From the NCBI GenBank assembly GCA_012845835.1, contig JABAKD010000012.1, forward strand, positions 4,603,174 to 4,667,173: 64,000 bases of DNA. The letters are read 5' to 3'. The position numbers and the translations under genes are program-made. Below, piece after piece: positions 29,936 to 43,928 of the stretch. The notes beneath the pieces are model-generated. The model was not told the DNA's origin. It saw only the letters and a list, made by a program, of their open reading frames with translations, and did not search any database. Each line of letters opens with the position of its first letter. Within the stretch, counting starts at the first letter, position 1. Origin of the DNA: Undaria pinnatifida (taxonomy: Eukaryota; Sar; Phaeophyceae; Laminariales; Alariaceae).

Positions 29936-30145
29936 ATCATCGTCACACCCGTAAATCTCGTTCCCAGTCACTCAGATCCACATTACCCCCACTCCCACCC
30001 CCGGAACCTCTGCAACCCGACCAAGCAACCAGCCCCACGCAACCCGAACGACCTGTCCCGACCCCCGAGCCAGCCTGCAACGAGCCTGCCGTCCGTCGTG
30101 CGCATCATCCACCTTATTTACCGCAGGATGGCGCATCGTGAAAAC
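29936..30145 (+). CDS. Candidate internal exon, unknown protein
   Basis: Seventy codons, phase 0 to phase 0, between a strong acceptor (TTTTTTTCATTTTCAG) and a strong donor (AAC|GTGAGT). It reads IIVTPVNLVPSHSDP, is Pro/Asn-rich in the middle and ends SLPSVVRIIHLIYRRMAHRE. No family recognised and no partner exons found, so this rests on splice signals and an open frame. Confidence 0.35.
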
Positions 30146-30235
30146 GTGAGTTGGACCTCAAGTCCGCAAAGGTCGCCAAAATTCAATTGACAACAACAGC
30201 AGCAGCAGAAAACATGAAAAGTAGTACGCTCAAGC

Positions 30236-31620
30236 CACACATGCTCTCTGCTGTGCTTGGGTAAGGGTCTCGTTGATAGCTCGTTGGGAGGGGGAAAGCG
30301 GGCTCGCGCGGGCTAGGTGTGGTGTGCGGGATCTCGAACTTGCTGCAAGCGATGAGTGCTTTTCTTGCAAAATGTTGTGTTCTGCTTGCTCTTCTACTAC
30401 TGTAGGATACAGGGGTTGTGCGATACGAGCGGTATCTTTTGGCCCTGGGGCGGATTTTCTTGTCGCCATTTTTTCGGGAGTCCCGAGCGCCGCGTATCCT
30501 ACGAGGGTAGCCTGGGGACACAGGTAGCTGTGGTCTGTTTGCCGCGGCGATGGGCAAGCCATCGTCGAGAGGTGGACAACAGCACCGTCATTGTCTTCGC
30601 TGTCGCTGTTGCCCGATGTCTGGATCTGGATCTGGATCTGGATCTGGATCGTAAACACAATTTATTTGCGGTTTCGCCCTCCTCATCTCCTTGACAAAAA
30701 AAAATACAATCCTTCGGGAATTCCCGCAAAAGACAATAAGATTTAATGAGCCAAGAGCTCTGCTGTGCTTATTATTAGGTAATGGTCTCGTTGACAGCTC
30801 GTTGGGAGGGGGAAGGCGGGCTTGCGCGGGCTAGGCAAGACGTGCGGGATCTCGAACTTGCTGCAAGCGATGAATGGTTTCTTGCGCAAAACGTGGTGAT
30901 CTCCTCGCTTTTCTAGGATACAGGCGCTGTGTGACACGAGCGGTATCTTTTGGCCGCCAGGTGGATTTTTTTGTTTGTATTTTTTTTGGAGTCCCCAACG
31001 CCCTCTATTGATAGCCGACGAGGGTCGCTTGTGGACAAAACAATATGTGGTATCATGTTTACCGCGACAAGGAGCAAGCCATAGGGTCGAGAGGTAGACA
31101 GCAACATCATCATTGTCGTCGTCGTCGCTCTTGCCCGATGTCTGGATTTGGATCCGGCAACACACTTGACTTGCTGTCTTCCTCCATGGTAAGCCTGACA
31201 TGAAGGCATCACGCCTCGGGAATCTTCGCAAAACAAAACATTTAAGAAATGTAAGGCCGAAATCTCTGTGCTTGGTGCTTGGGTACGAGGGTCCCGTTGA
31301 TAGTTCGTTGCGAGGGCGGCGGGCGGGCTTATGCAGGCTAGGTATGTATGATGTGCGGGGTCTCAAACGTGCTACAAGCGATGAGCATTTTTTCGAGCGA
31401 AACGTTGTACCCTCCTCGATTTACTTGGACACGGGGGCTGTGCGATACAAGCGGTATCTTTTGGCCGGGGTGTTTTTTTTTGTCGAGTTTTTTTTGCAAT
31501 CCCCAGCGCCGTCTCGCTCATAGCGGTAACTTGGGGGCACTGGAATCTATTGTCTGTTGGACGTGACAAGGGACACGCCATCGTCTAGCTGCACCATCAT
31601 TGTCATCGGCGTCGCTGTTG
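30236..31620. repeat. ~0.5-kb tandem repeat, three copies
   Basis: Copies start near 30250, 30762 and 31265. Each carries TCGTTGATAGCTCGTTGGGA, ATACGAGCGGTATCTTTTGG and GATGTCTGGATCTGGATC. The similar minus-strand frames (KDTARIAQPLYP-like) may mean the unit came from coding DNA, but I do not recognise it. Confidence 0.8.
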
Positions 31621-31626
31621 CCCGAT

Positions 31627-33500
<1,874 letters not shown>

Positions 33501-34440
33501 GCACAGCAATTCTACTGCGTTGTAGAGTATGGATCTAACAACTTGCGTTGTAGAGGAGTTGCTTCCGTAAAAAGACAACTGCCCTCCTCGTGAAGTACAC
33601 AGTAGAAAGATACCTGGTACTTACTACGAAAGAGTATGGCACCGCATAACCACACCACGCTCTCCGCTTTTTTTGCCGTTGCTTTTCAACCAGCAGGGGG
33701 AGAGGTCAAACCGGTCGTCGAACGAAAAAAAGATCCACCCCAAGGGTTGTCAATGTTTTGCGTTGAGCGTTGTGTGTTGTATTGTGTACGCGTGTGCGAA
33801 GGGACACCTCTTTTCTGCCGGTAGCAAAAGCTTCGAGAGCCTCAAGCAAACTCGTCGATAATTTTGGTATCTTTCGTTTTTGTATTTTTTTATACGGTCT
33901 TACCTGGTATCGTTAATTTTCTCTTTGCTGGGTGTGGCCTTTTCAAAACACGCAACACACAGCGTATCTCACCCCGTATCCCCCAACATTCATCCCTTGC
34001 CCAACCACCTCATCCCCACCCCGCCCCCCCGCACCCCCCCCCTCTATTTTCAGCTTATTATAGGGAACTGTTCTTCTCCTTCGCCGAATAGGCATCACAT
34101 CGACTTTATCGGGCCTCCACAAGAAACATCGCCACCATCCCCGAAGATGTACTGCCCCCATCCCCGAAGATGTACTGCCCCTATCCCCGAAGATGTACGG
34201 TCCCTATGCCCGAAGACGTAATGCCTCCATCCCCGATGATAAAGATGGACTGCCCGAACGGCAAGCAAGGTCAGTGGATTTTTTTCTTGGCTTTGGGTTT
34301 AGTTTTCTTCGCGTACATCGAAGTTTGTTTTTCTTTGATCAAAATCGTCGGAGAAGAAACCTGGCACTCCAGCTACTTACCACCTGCAACAACAGCTGTA
34401 GAGGGATAGAGACACAACTCGATCGAAGTGTTATCTGGCG
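33501..34440. other. Unassigned; includes 23-bp tandem repeat
   Basis: At 34136-34250 about five copies of CCCCATCCCCGAAGATGTAC occur with a 23-bp period, which shifts frame each unit and so is unlikely to be coding. Elsewhere nothing is recognised. Confidence 0.55.
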
Positions 34441-36311
34441 AGCACCCATCCGTGTTAAACGGGTACCCGCTGAATATTGGGGAGAAATACCGGTGTACCC
34501 GCGAATATTTACGGCCGTTTTCGGCGGGGACCCGGGTACCAGTTTAATAGCCGGGTACCTCGGGTAACCGTCGAACAGCCGGGTACCTCGGGTACCCGTC
34601 TAACAGCCGGGTACCTCGGGTACTCGTCTAACAGCCGGGTACCCGGGTACCTGGGATGTAGTTAATCGATCATGTCTGGAATGAATGAATATCTAGTAGC
34701 TGGTAACCCAACGGGTGTGAAATACGACCCAACGGTGTGATTAGGTGAAGGTAACTTTCCAACGCCGGATTTTCCGAGGTAAACCAACGGGTACCCGCGT
34801 ACCCGGGTACCGGGTACTTGTGCAAACGGGGTCCCCGGGTACCGGGAACTCGTGAAAATCGGGTATCCGGGTACCCGACTCGTTTAAACCGGGTGTCCGA
34901 CCGGGAAACCCGGGGCCCAGATACAGGTACCCGTCGAACAGCCGAGTACCCGCGCACCTGGGACGTAGATAATCCATCATGTCTGGAATGAATGAATAAC
35001 TAGTAGTTAGTAACCCAACGGGTATGAAATACGATCCAAGGGTGTGATTATGTGAGGGTGACTTTCCATCGCCGGATTTTCCGGGGTAAACCAACGGGTA
35101 CCCGCGTACCCGGGTACCGGGTACTTGTGCAAACGGGGTGAAAAACGGGCATCTGGGTACCCGGCTCGTTTAAATCGGTTTAAATCGGGTGTCCGACCGG
35201 GGAACCCGGGGCCCAGATACTCTTCGAGTATTAAGCGTTCCTCGTACCCGTGACAGGGTACCCGGGTACTGGGCACTCGTTTGAACCGGGTTTCCGGGTA
35301 TACAACTTGTTTAGTACGGGTATTCTGGTTACTCGTTTGAACCGAGTTTCCGGGTACCCCACTCGTTTGAAACGGATAGTCGAGCACCCGGGTACCTGGG
35401 TACCGTGGCCCAAATACTCTGCGAGTATTGAGTGTTGCTCGCACCCGTGATGAGCAATAGCAGTCCAGGTAATTATCGGGGTACCTAGGTACCGTGGCCC
35501 AAATACTCTGTGGCCCAAACACTCTGCGAGTATGGAGTGTTGCTTGTTCCCGTGATGGGCAATGGCAGTCCGAGCAACTATCGCGAGTACCCAGGCAATT
35601 AGCAAATTAGTACGTAACACCTCTGAAAGACACACATCATGACGATGATAGTCAGACCAACACTTGTCAACGGGCATCCGGGTACCCGTGGCCCAAATAA
35701 TTTGCGAGTATGAAGTGTTCCTCGTACTCATGACAGGTAACCGAGTACCGGGTATTCGTTTGAGCCGGTTTTCTGGCTACCCGACTCGTTTATACCAGGT
35801 ATCTGGGTACCCGCGTACCTGATTACCCGTGGCTCAAATACTCTGTGAGTATAAAGTGTTACTCGTACCCGTGACGGGTAATAGCAAGCCGAGTAGTGCT
35901 CGCGAGTACCCGAGTAATTGGTCAAAGAGTACGTAACACCTCTAAGACACACAACATGATGATAGTCAGACCAACATTTCAGTCTCTCGGTCGAGACGCC
36001 CCCCTTTCTCCCCCTCTCCCCCGTCCCCCGACCACTCTCCCCGACCGCTCTTCCCCCCCCCCCCCACCCCCCCCCCCCCTCATCGGGAACCCGGGTACCC
36101 TTGGCCCAAATACTCTGCGAGTACGAGGTGTTAAATCTAGTATCTGGGTAGCCGACTCGCTCAAACCGGGTATCCGGGCACCCAGGAACCGGAGTACCCG
36201 TGGTCCAAATACTCTGCGAGAATGGAGTATGGGGTGTTACTCGCCAACCTCCCCCCTTGCAGTCTCTGGAAGTGGCCATACCGGATATTAAATTAACTCA
36301 TTGAAGCTGTC

Positions 36312-36495
36312 ATCCATATGCAAGTCCGCCTCACAAGCGGTTCTTAGTAGGATGCAGCTCACCCATCATGCGTCTCGCCGAACACCTCACGAAGCTTCGC
36401 GCTAGGTGCAAGCAATGTCTGCCTGATTGGTGAAAACTCGGGATGCTCTGTCCCAGCATTGTAGGGATGCGAGGGTCTATGGCCATATGCATGGA
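36312..36495 (-). repeat. R4 interspersed repeat, copy 3 (reversed), inside array
   Basis: CACAAGCGGTTCTTAGTAGG, GAAGCTTCGCGCTAGGTGC and TAGGGATGCGAGGGTCTATG match R4 reversed. It interrupts the 8.6-kb array. Confidence 0.8.
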
Positions 36496-39400
36496 TATCG
36501 AGTATACCCCCCCCCCCTCATCGGGTACCCGGGTACCCGTGGCCCAAAGTACTCTGCCAGTATGAAGTGTGCACCTCGTACCCGTGACAGGTACCCGGGT
36601 CTCGGGTACTCGTTTACACCGAGTATCCGGGTACCCGATTCGCTTAAACCGGGTATCCGGGCACGCGGGTACCCGAGTACCCGTGGCCCATATAATTGCG
36701 AGTATCAAGTGTTACTCGCTACCCTCCCCCCCCCACCATCACCACCCCCCTCCTCCCCCACTGGGTACTCGCGTACCCGTGGCCCAACACTCTGTGAGCA
36801 TGAACTGTTATTCGTACCGGCGACGGGTACCCGTTCACCGGGTACTCATTTAAAACGGGTTTCTGGTTACCTAGCATGTTTAAACCGTGTATCCAGGGAG
36901 CCGGCTATCCGGCTACCCGTGGCTCAAATACTCTGCGAGTATGAAGGGTTACTCGCCATCGAAAGGTTACTCACCATCGCCACCCACCCCCGCTCCGCCC
37001 CAACCACAACCACCACCCATCGTCCTCCTTCCCCCTCACCTCTGTTACTCGAACCCGCGACGGGTACCCGGGTACGGGGTACTCGTTTAAACCGGTCTTC
37101 TGGTTACCTCACTCGTTTAAACTGGGCATCCGTTTTCCGGGTACCCGGATACCCGGGTGCCCATGGTCCAAAAACTCTACGAGTATGAAGTGCCACTCGT
37201 ACCCGTGATGGATAGTAGCAAGAGCGGGGTAATTCTCACGAGTACCCGAGTGATTGATTTAAGAGTACGTTGCACCTCTAAAAGACACACATCATGGCGA
37301 CGATAGTCAGACCAACATTTCAGCCTCTTGGGCGAAACGCCCCCCCCCCATCCTCTTCCCCCCTCCCCCCTCCCACCCCGCCAACCCCCCGGCAAACCTC
37401 CGTCACCCTCCCCTTCTCCGACCACCCTCGCCCCCGCCCCCGACATCACCACCACCCCACCCCTCATCGGCTACCCGGGTGCGCGTCGCCCAAATAGTCT
37501 GCGGGTATCAAGTGTCCCTCGTATCCGTGACAGGTAACCGGGTCCTGTGCACTTGTTTAACTTTTAAACCGTGTGTACGGGCACCCGGGTACCCGTGTAC
37601 CCATGACCCAAATACTCTGCGAGTATGAGGTGATACTCACCATCGCCCCCCTCCCCCCCTCCCCCTCTGATCGTTTAAACCGGGTATCCGGGCACCCGGA
37701 TACGCGTGTACCCGTGGCTCAAATACTCTGCGAGTATCCCCATCCTCTCCCACTCTCTGCCCTCCAACCCCGCCAACTCCCCGGCAAACCCCCGCCACCC
37801 TCCCTCCTCGCCACCCTCCCCTCCCCCGACCACCCTACCTCCCCACCCCCATCGCCCCCGACACCATGCCCCCCCCCCCCCCTTTTCATCGGATGCGTGG
37901 GTACGCGTGGCCAAAATACTCTGCGGGTATCAAGTGTTCCTCGTATTCGTGACAGGTAACCGGGTCCCGAGCATTCGATTAAACCGTGTATCCGGGCACC
38001 CTGGTACCCGTGTATCCGTGAACCGGGTCCCGAGCGCTGGTTCAAACCGTGTATCCGGGCACCCAGGTACCCGTGTACCCTTCTCTGCGAGTATGAACTG
38101 ATACTCGCCATCGACCCCCTCCCCCCTTCCGCCCCTACTCATTTAAGCCGGGTATCCGGGGACCCGTGTACCCGTGTACCCGTGACCCAAATACTCTGCG
38201 AGTATGAAGTGTTACTCGCCATCCCCACCCTCCCCCCATCCCACACCCGTGTACCCGTGTACCCGTGACCCAAATACTCTGCGAGTATGAAGTGTTACTC
38301 GCCATCCCCACCCTCCCCCCATCCCACACCTACACCATCACCACCCACCGTCCTCCTTCCCCCTCACCTGCTACCAGGGTACCCGTGGACCAAAACTCTA
38401 CGAGTATGAAGTGTTACTCGTACCACAGGTACGCGTGGCCCGGATACTCTGCGAGTATCAGATACTCTGCGAGTATCAAGTTTTCCTGGTACCCGTGATA
38501 GGCACCCGGGTTCCGAGTACTTGTTTAAATCGGGTACTCCGGTACCCGACCCGCTTAAAATGGTACTCGTGTACCAGTAGCCCAAATACTCTGTGAGTAT
38601 GAAATGTTACTCGCCATCGCCCCCCTCCCCCCCTCCCCGCACAATACCACCACCACCCACCGTCCTCCTCCCCCCTCACATGGTACCAGGTCATCCGTGG
38701 ATCAAAACTCTACGAGTATGAAGTGTTACTCGTACCACAGGTACCCGTGGCTCAAATACTCTGCGATTATCAAATGTTCTCGCCATGGCCGCCCTCCTCC
38801 TCCCACCACCAGCCACCGTCCTCCTCCGCCCTCACCAGGTACCAGGGTACCAGTGGACCAAAATTCTACGAGTACCCGAGTACCGGTGACCGAAATACTT
38901 TGACAGTATATGGAGTTTTGCTCGCCACCCTCTCTCCCATCCCCCGCCCCCCATTACCACCTCCCACCACCCTCGCCTCCCCTCACCGGGTATCCGGGTG
39001 CATGTGGCCCAAATACTCCGTGAGTTTGAACTAATATTCATCCTCCGTCCTTCCCCTCCCAACCCCCGCCACCGCCCACCGTCCTTCTCCCCCCTACCCG
39101 TGGACCAAACTTCTACGAGTATGAGGTGTTACTCGTACCAGTGACTGATACCCGGTTACCGGTACTCGTTTAAACCGCGGATCCGGGTACACGGGTACCC
39201 GAGAACCGGTGGCCCATATATTCTGTGAGCATTACTCGCCACCCTCCCCCCCCACCCCCCAACCTCCACCACACCACCCACCACCCTTCCCGCCCCCCCA
39301 CCGGGTACCCGGGAACACGTGGCCCAAATGACTTGCGAGTATGAAGTGTTACTCGTACCCGCGACGGGTACCCGGGTACCGGGTACTCGTTTAAACCGGG

Positions 39401-42096
39401 TTTCTTGTTATCGGACTCGTTTAAACCGGGTATCTGGGTACCCGAGTACCCGGGAATCCGTGGCCCAAATGCTCTACGAGTATAAAGTGTTACTCGTATC
39501 CGTGACGGATAATAGCAAGCCAGGTAATTCTCGCGAGTACCCGAGTAATTGGTAAAAGCCGAGTAATTGGTAAAAGCGTACGTAGCACTCTCTAAAAGAC
39601 ACATATCATGACGATGATATTCAGACCAACACTTTAGTCTCTCGGGCGAGACGCCCTCTCCTCTCCCCCTCCCTCCCTCTACCCCCGCCAGCCCCCCCTC
39701 CAACCCCAGCCACCCTCCCTTACCCCGATCACCCTCCCCCCCCACCCGCCCCCCTTCATCGGGTACTGGGGTACCCGTGGCCCAAGTATTCTGCGAGTAT
39801 GAGGTGTTCCTCGTACCCATAGTGGGTTCCCCCCTCTCCCCCCGCCAGCCCCCCATCCGACCCCGGCCACCCTCCCTTATCCCGATTACATCCCCCCCCC
39901 CCCCACACTTCATCGGGGACTGGGGTACCCGTGGCGGAAATACTCTGCGAATATGAAGTGTTCCTTGTACCCAATGTGGGTACCCAGGTCTGTCGGGCAC
40001 GTAAACCGGGTATCCGGGTATCCGACTGGTATAAAACGGGTACCTGGGAACCCGCTTACACCCGGGGACCCGTGGCCCAAATAGTCTGCGAGTATGAAGT
40101 ATTACTCGCCATCGCCATTTTCCCTCAACATCCTCCCCCCCTTATTGGTTACCCGGGCACCTGTGGACCAAAACTCTGCGAGCATGAAGTGTTACTCGTA
40201 CCAGTGGCTGGTACCCGTGCACAGGGTACTCGTTTAAACCGGGTATCCTTTATACCGGGTATCCGGGTACCCGGACTTGTTTAACTCGGGTATCCAGGCA
40301 CCCGGGTAGCCGAGTACCCTTGGCCCAAATACTCTGTGAGTATAACGTGTTACTCTCGCCATCGCCACCTTCCTCCACGGCGCCCCCCCGCCCTCACCAG
40401 GTACCCGGATACGCACGCACGAAAACTCTACGAGCATGAAGTGTTCGTCGTACCAGTGACTGGTACCCGTGTAGCGGGTACTTGTTTAAACCTGGGCTTC
40501 CGGAAACCTGAGGACCCGAGTATCCGTGGCCGAAATACTGTGCGAGTATGGAGTATTATTCGCCACCGGCCCCTCCCACCACCTCTCCCCCACGCACCAC
40601 CACCACTCACCACCCCCCTCTCGCCGGATACCCGAGTACCCGTGGCCCAAATACCCTGCGAGTATGAACTGTTCCTTGTACCCGTAACGGGTACCCGAGT
40701 CCCGGTTACACGTTTCGCGGTTACTCGTTTAAACCGGGTGTTTTGGTATCCGACTGGTTTAAACCGGGTGTCTGGGCACTCGGTTACCCAGGTACCCGTG
40801 GCCGAAATAATCTGCGAGTATGAAGTGTTTCCCTACATCGTCGCCCTCCCCCACCACCGCCCCCCCTCTTCACCGGGTACCCGGGTACTCTTACACCGAA
40901 ACTCTCGTACCTGTGACTGCGATTACTAGTTTAAACCGAGTGTCCGGGTATCCGAATGGTTTAAACCGGGTATCTGGGCACCCGGTTGCCCAGGTACCCG
41001 TGGCCGAAATAGTCTGCGAGTATGAAGTGTTACTCTACATCGTCGCCCTCCCCCACCACCCTCCCCCCCCTTCACCGAGTACCCGGGTAACCGTGCACCA
41101 AAACTCTCGTACCAGTGACTGGTACCCGGGTACCGGGTACTCGTTTAAATCGGGTATTCGGGAACCCGAGTACCCCTTTTCACCGGGTGTACCCAGGTAC
41201 CCGTGCACCAAAAACATCGTACGCTTGACTGGTACCCGGGTACACACCGGGTACCCGGGTACTCTTACACTGAAACTCTCGTACCTGCGACTGCGATTAC
41301 TAGTTTAAACCGGGTGTCCGGGTATCCGAATGGTTTAAACCGGGTATCTGGGCACCCGGTTACCCAGGTACCCGTGGCCGAAATAGTCTGCGAGAATGAA
41401 GTGCTACTCTACATCGTCGCCCTCCCCCACCACCCTCCTCCCCCTTCACCGAGTACCCGGGTAACCGTGCACCGAAAACTCATACCAGTGACTGGTACCC
41501 GGGTACCGGGTACTCGTTTAAATCGGGTATTCGGGAACCCGAGTACCCCTTCACCGGGTGTACCCAGGTACCCGAGCACCAAAAATATCGTACCCTTGAC
41601 TGGTACCCGGGTAAACACAGGGTACTCGTTTGAACCGGGAATCCAGGAACCCGGGTACCCGAGTACCGCCGAAATACTCTGCGAGTATGAAGTGTTACTC
41701 GCCACCCTCCCCCCCCCCACCCCTCCCCCCCTCCACCCCACCACCCACTACTCCCCCCCCCCCCCTCACCGGGTATAAGACTACCTGTGACCGTACTATT
41801 CAGTTACCAGGGTACACGTGGCCGAAATAGTCTGCGAGTATGAAGTGCTACTCTCCATCGTCGCCCTCCCCCACCACCCTCCCCCCCCTTCACCGGGTAC
41901 CCGGGCACCCGTGCACCAGAACTCTCGTACCAGTGACTGGTACCCGGGTACCGGGTACTCGTTTAGACCGGATATCCGGGAACCCCGGTACCCCTTCACC
42001 AGGAACCCGGGTGCCCGTGCACCAAAAATATCGTACCAGTGACTGGTACCCAGGTACCAGGTACACCTGGGTACCTGAGTACCCGTGACCGTTGCC

Positions 42097-42325
42097 GAGT
42101 ATTAGGGCCACACGGATACCCGGTGAGGGGGGGGAAAATGGTGGGTGGTGGTGGTGGAGGAGGGGGGGGGGGGGGAAGGTGGCGAGTAACACTTTATACT
42201 TGTAGAGTATGAAGTTTTACTCGCCCCCCCGCCGCCCCCCGTCCCCCCCCATTCACCCCCACCACCCACTATTTCTCCCCCCCTCACCGGGTACCCGGGT
42301 GCCCGCGTGGCCCAAATACTCTGCA
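42097..42325. repeat. Long inverted repeat (hairpin 1) in array
   Basis: The left arm GAGTATTAGGGCCACACGG, CCCGGTGAGGGGG, GGTGGGTGGTGG mirrors the right arm CCACCCACTA, CCCCCTCACCGGG, CGTGGCCCAAATACTC. The centre is near 42211, with arms of about 110 bp. Confidence 0.75.
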
Positions 42326-42382
42326 AGTGTGCTACTCGCACCCGTGACGGATAGTACACCCGGGTAACCGAGTACCCGTGAC

Positions 42383-42660
42383 CGTTGCAGAGTATTTGGG
42401 CCACACGGGTACCCGGTGAGGGGGGGGGCGATGGTGGGTGGTGGTGGTGGAGGAGGAGGGTGGGGGGAGGAGGGTGCGAGTGACACTTCATACTCGCAGA
42501 GTATCCCCGTGATTGATTTACTCTGCGAGTATGAAGTGTTACTCGCCCCCCCGCCCCGCCCCTCCCCCACCTCCACCACCACCACCACCCACTATTTCCC
42601 CCCCTCTCACCGGGTACCCGGGTAACCGGGTACCCGTGTGGCCGAAATACTCTGCAGGTG
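42383..42660. repeat. Long inverted repeat (hairpin 2) in array
   Basis: Same architecture as hairpin 1, with arms of about 130 bp centred near 42520. The apex holds ACTTCATACTCGCAGAGTA and its complement TACTCTGCGAGTATGAAGT. Confidence 0.8.
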
Positions 42661-43009
42661 CCGTGACCGATTTACTCTGCGAGTATGAAGTGTTACTCGC
42701 CCCCCCGCCCCGCCCTCCCGCCCCGCCCCCCCCCCCCCCCCCCCTCTACCACCACCACCCACCATTTCCACCCCCCTCACCGGGTACCCGGGTACCCGGG
42801 TACCCGCGAGGCCCAAATACTCTGCAAGTATGCTACTCGTACCCGTGACGGAGACCCGGTTACCGGGTACTCGTTTAAGCCGGCTATCCGGTTACCCGGG
42901 TACAAGGGTACCTGTGGCCCAAACATTCTGCAAGTATGAAGTGTTACTCGTACCCGTTACGGGTATTAGCAATCCGGGTAATACTCACGAGCACCCGGGT
43001 AGTTGGCGA

Positions 43010-43095
43010 AAATGTACGTAACACCTCTAAAAGGCACATATCATCATGTCGATGGTAGTCAGACCAACACTACAGTTTCTTGGGCGAGACGCCCC
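43010..43095 (+). repeat. Conserved array block (last of about five)
   Basis: ACGTAACACCTCTAAAAGGC, ATGGTAGTCAGACCAACAC and GGGCGAGACGCC recur near 35600-35660, 35925-36005, 37262-37345, 39578-39655 and here. They are much better conserved than the rest of the array. Confidence 0.8.
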
Positions 43096-43928
43096 CCCCC
43101 ATCCTCTCCCCCCCCCCCCCCCATTCCACCACCCTCCCCGCCCCCCCCACCGCCCTCCACCTCTTCACCGCACATATCAATAGTGATGAAACTATAATAG
43201 TTCAAGTACTGGCAGTATGACTATGGATACTGCTGTCAGACTCGCAGTATATTCGATACTGTTGGTACTGTGGATACTACCTGTAGTATTCGGGGTTCAT
43301 TCTTTCTATATCACGTATGATACTCATTGCAACCTCATTGCAACCGTACGTAGCTGTGCAACATTTATTCAATGGTGGTAGTACGTACATGTAGAAACAG
43401 CATAACATCACGGATGTTGTAGCATTGCTGCAGTGAGTAGCCCCCCGTAGGCAATAACCTGTACGTAGCTTAGTATCCGGCACACAGTAGGCACACAGTA
43501 CTAGTAGCAGCACAGCAGCTCTACGCGCATACTCGTAGCATGAGATGCCCACAACGTTAGTTCAGTTAACAGTAGTCTTTGTGTATGTACCTATTAATAG
43601 TCAGTATTGGATTTTCCGGTTTTACTTTGACCAAGGAGAACCCCAGGACATCGGCTGGGAGTTCGGACGTTTTTAGGTTGCTACACAAGCAGGTCACCCA
43701 GCTATGGGGTCCTCTCTGTGTTTTTGTTTTTGAGTTACGAGCAGCACACACGCGCAACGCGCACACCAGCTCACTCGTCTCTCTCCGTCATTTTTCTTCT
43801 ACGGAGAGTTTAATCACTCAACACACGGGCCTCAGGCCTCCAACACCATGGGTCTACACCATCCTCAACGAGAGGGCTTGATGCTCGACAAGCAAATTCA
43901 CCTGACAATGAACTAAAAAAAGCGTTTG
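43096..43928. other. Unassigned; C-rich then ordinary sequence
   Basis: C-rich low complexity to 43165, then sequence with no recognisable gene. 43800-43928 resembles parts of the satellite that follows. Confidence 0.5.

Larger units (their letters stand above)
34440..43080. repeat. 8.6-kb degenerate array rich in GGTACC/CCCGGG palindromes
   Basis: Unit parts recur dozens of times in a loose order: CCGTGGCCCAAATACTCTGC; GAGTATGAAGTGTTACTCG; GTGACGGGTACCCGGGTACC; GGGTACTCGTTTAAACCGGG; TATCCGGGTACCCG; then often a C-rich spacer with CCACCACC. Spacing is about 100-220 bp. KpnI-like GGTACC and SmaI-like CCCGGG hexamers are extremely frequent and overlap. Frames read Tyr-Pro-Gly-Thr-Arg-Val on every strand, which shows repeat origin rather than protein. 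Confidence 0.9.

Noticed and set aside
34440-43080. CRISPR-like array
   Set aside because: Repeats are degenerate, palindromic and of irregular spacing, spacers are repeats too, there are no cas genes, and the host is eukaryotic.
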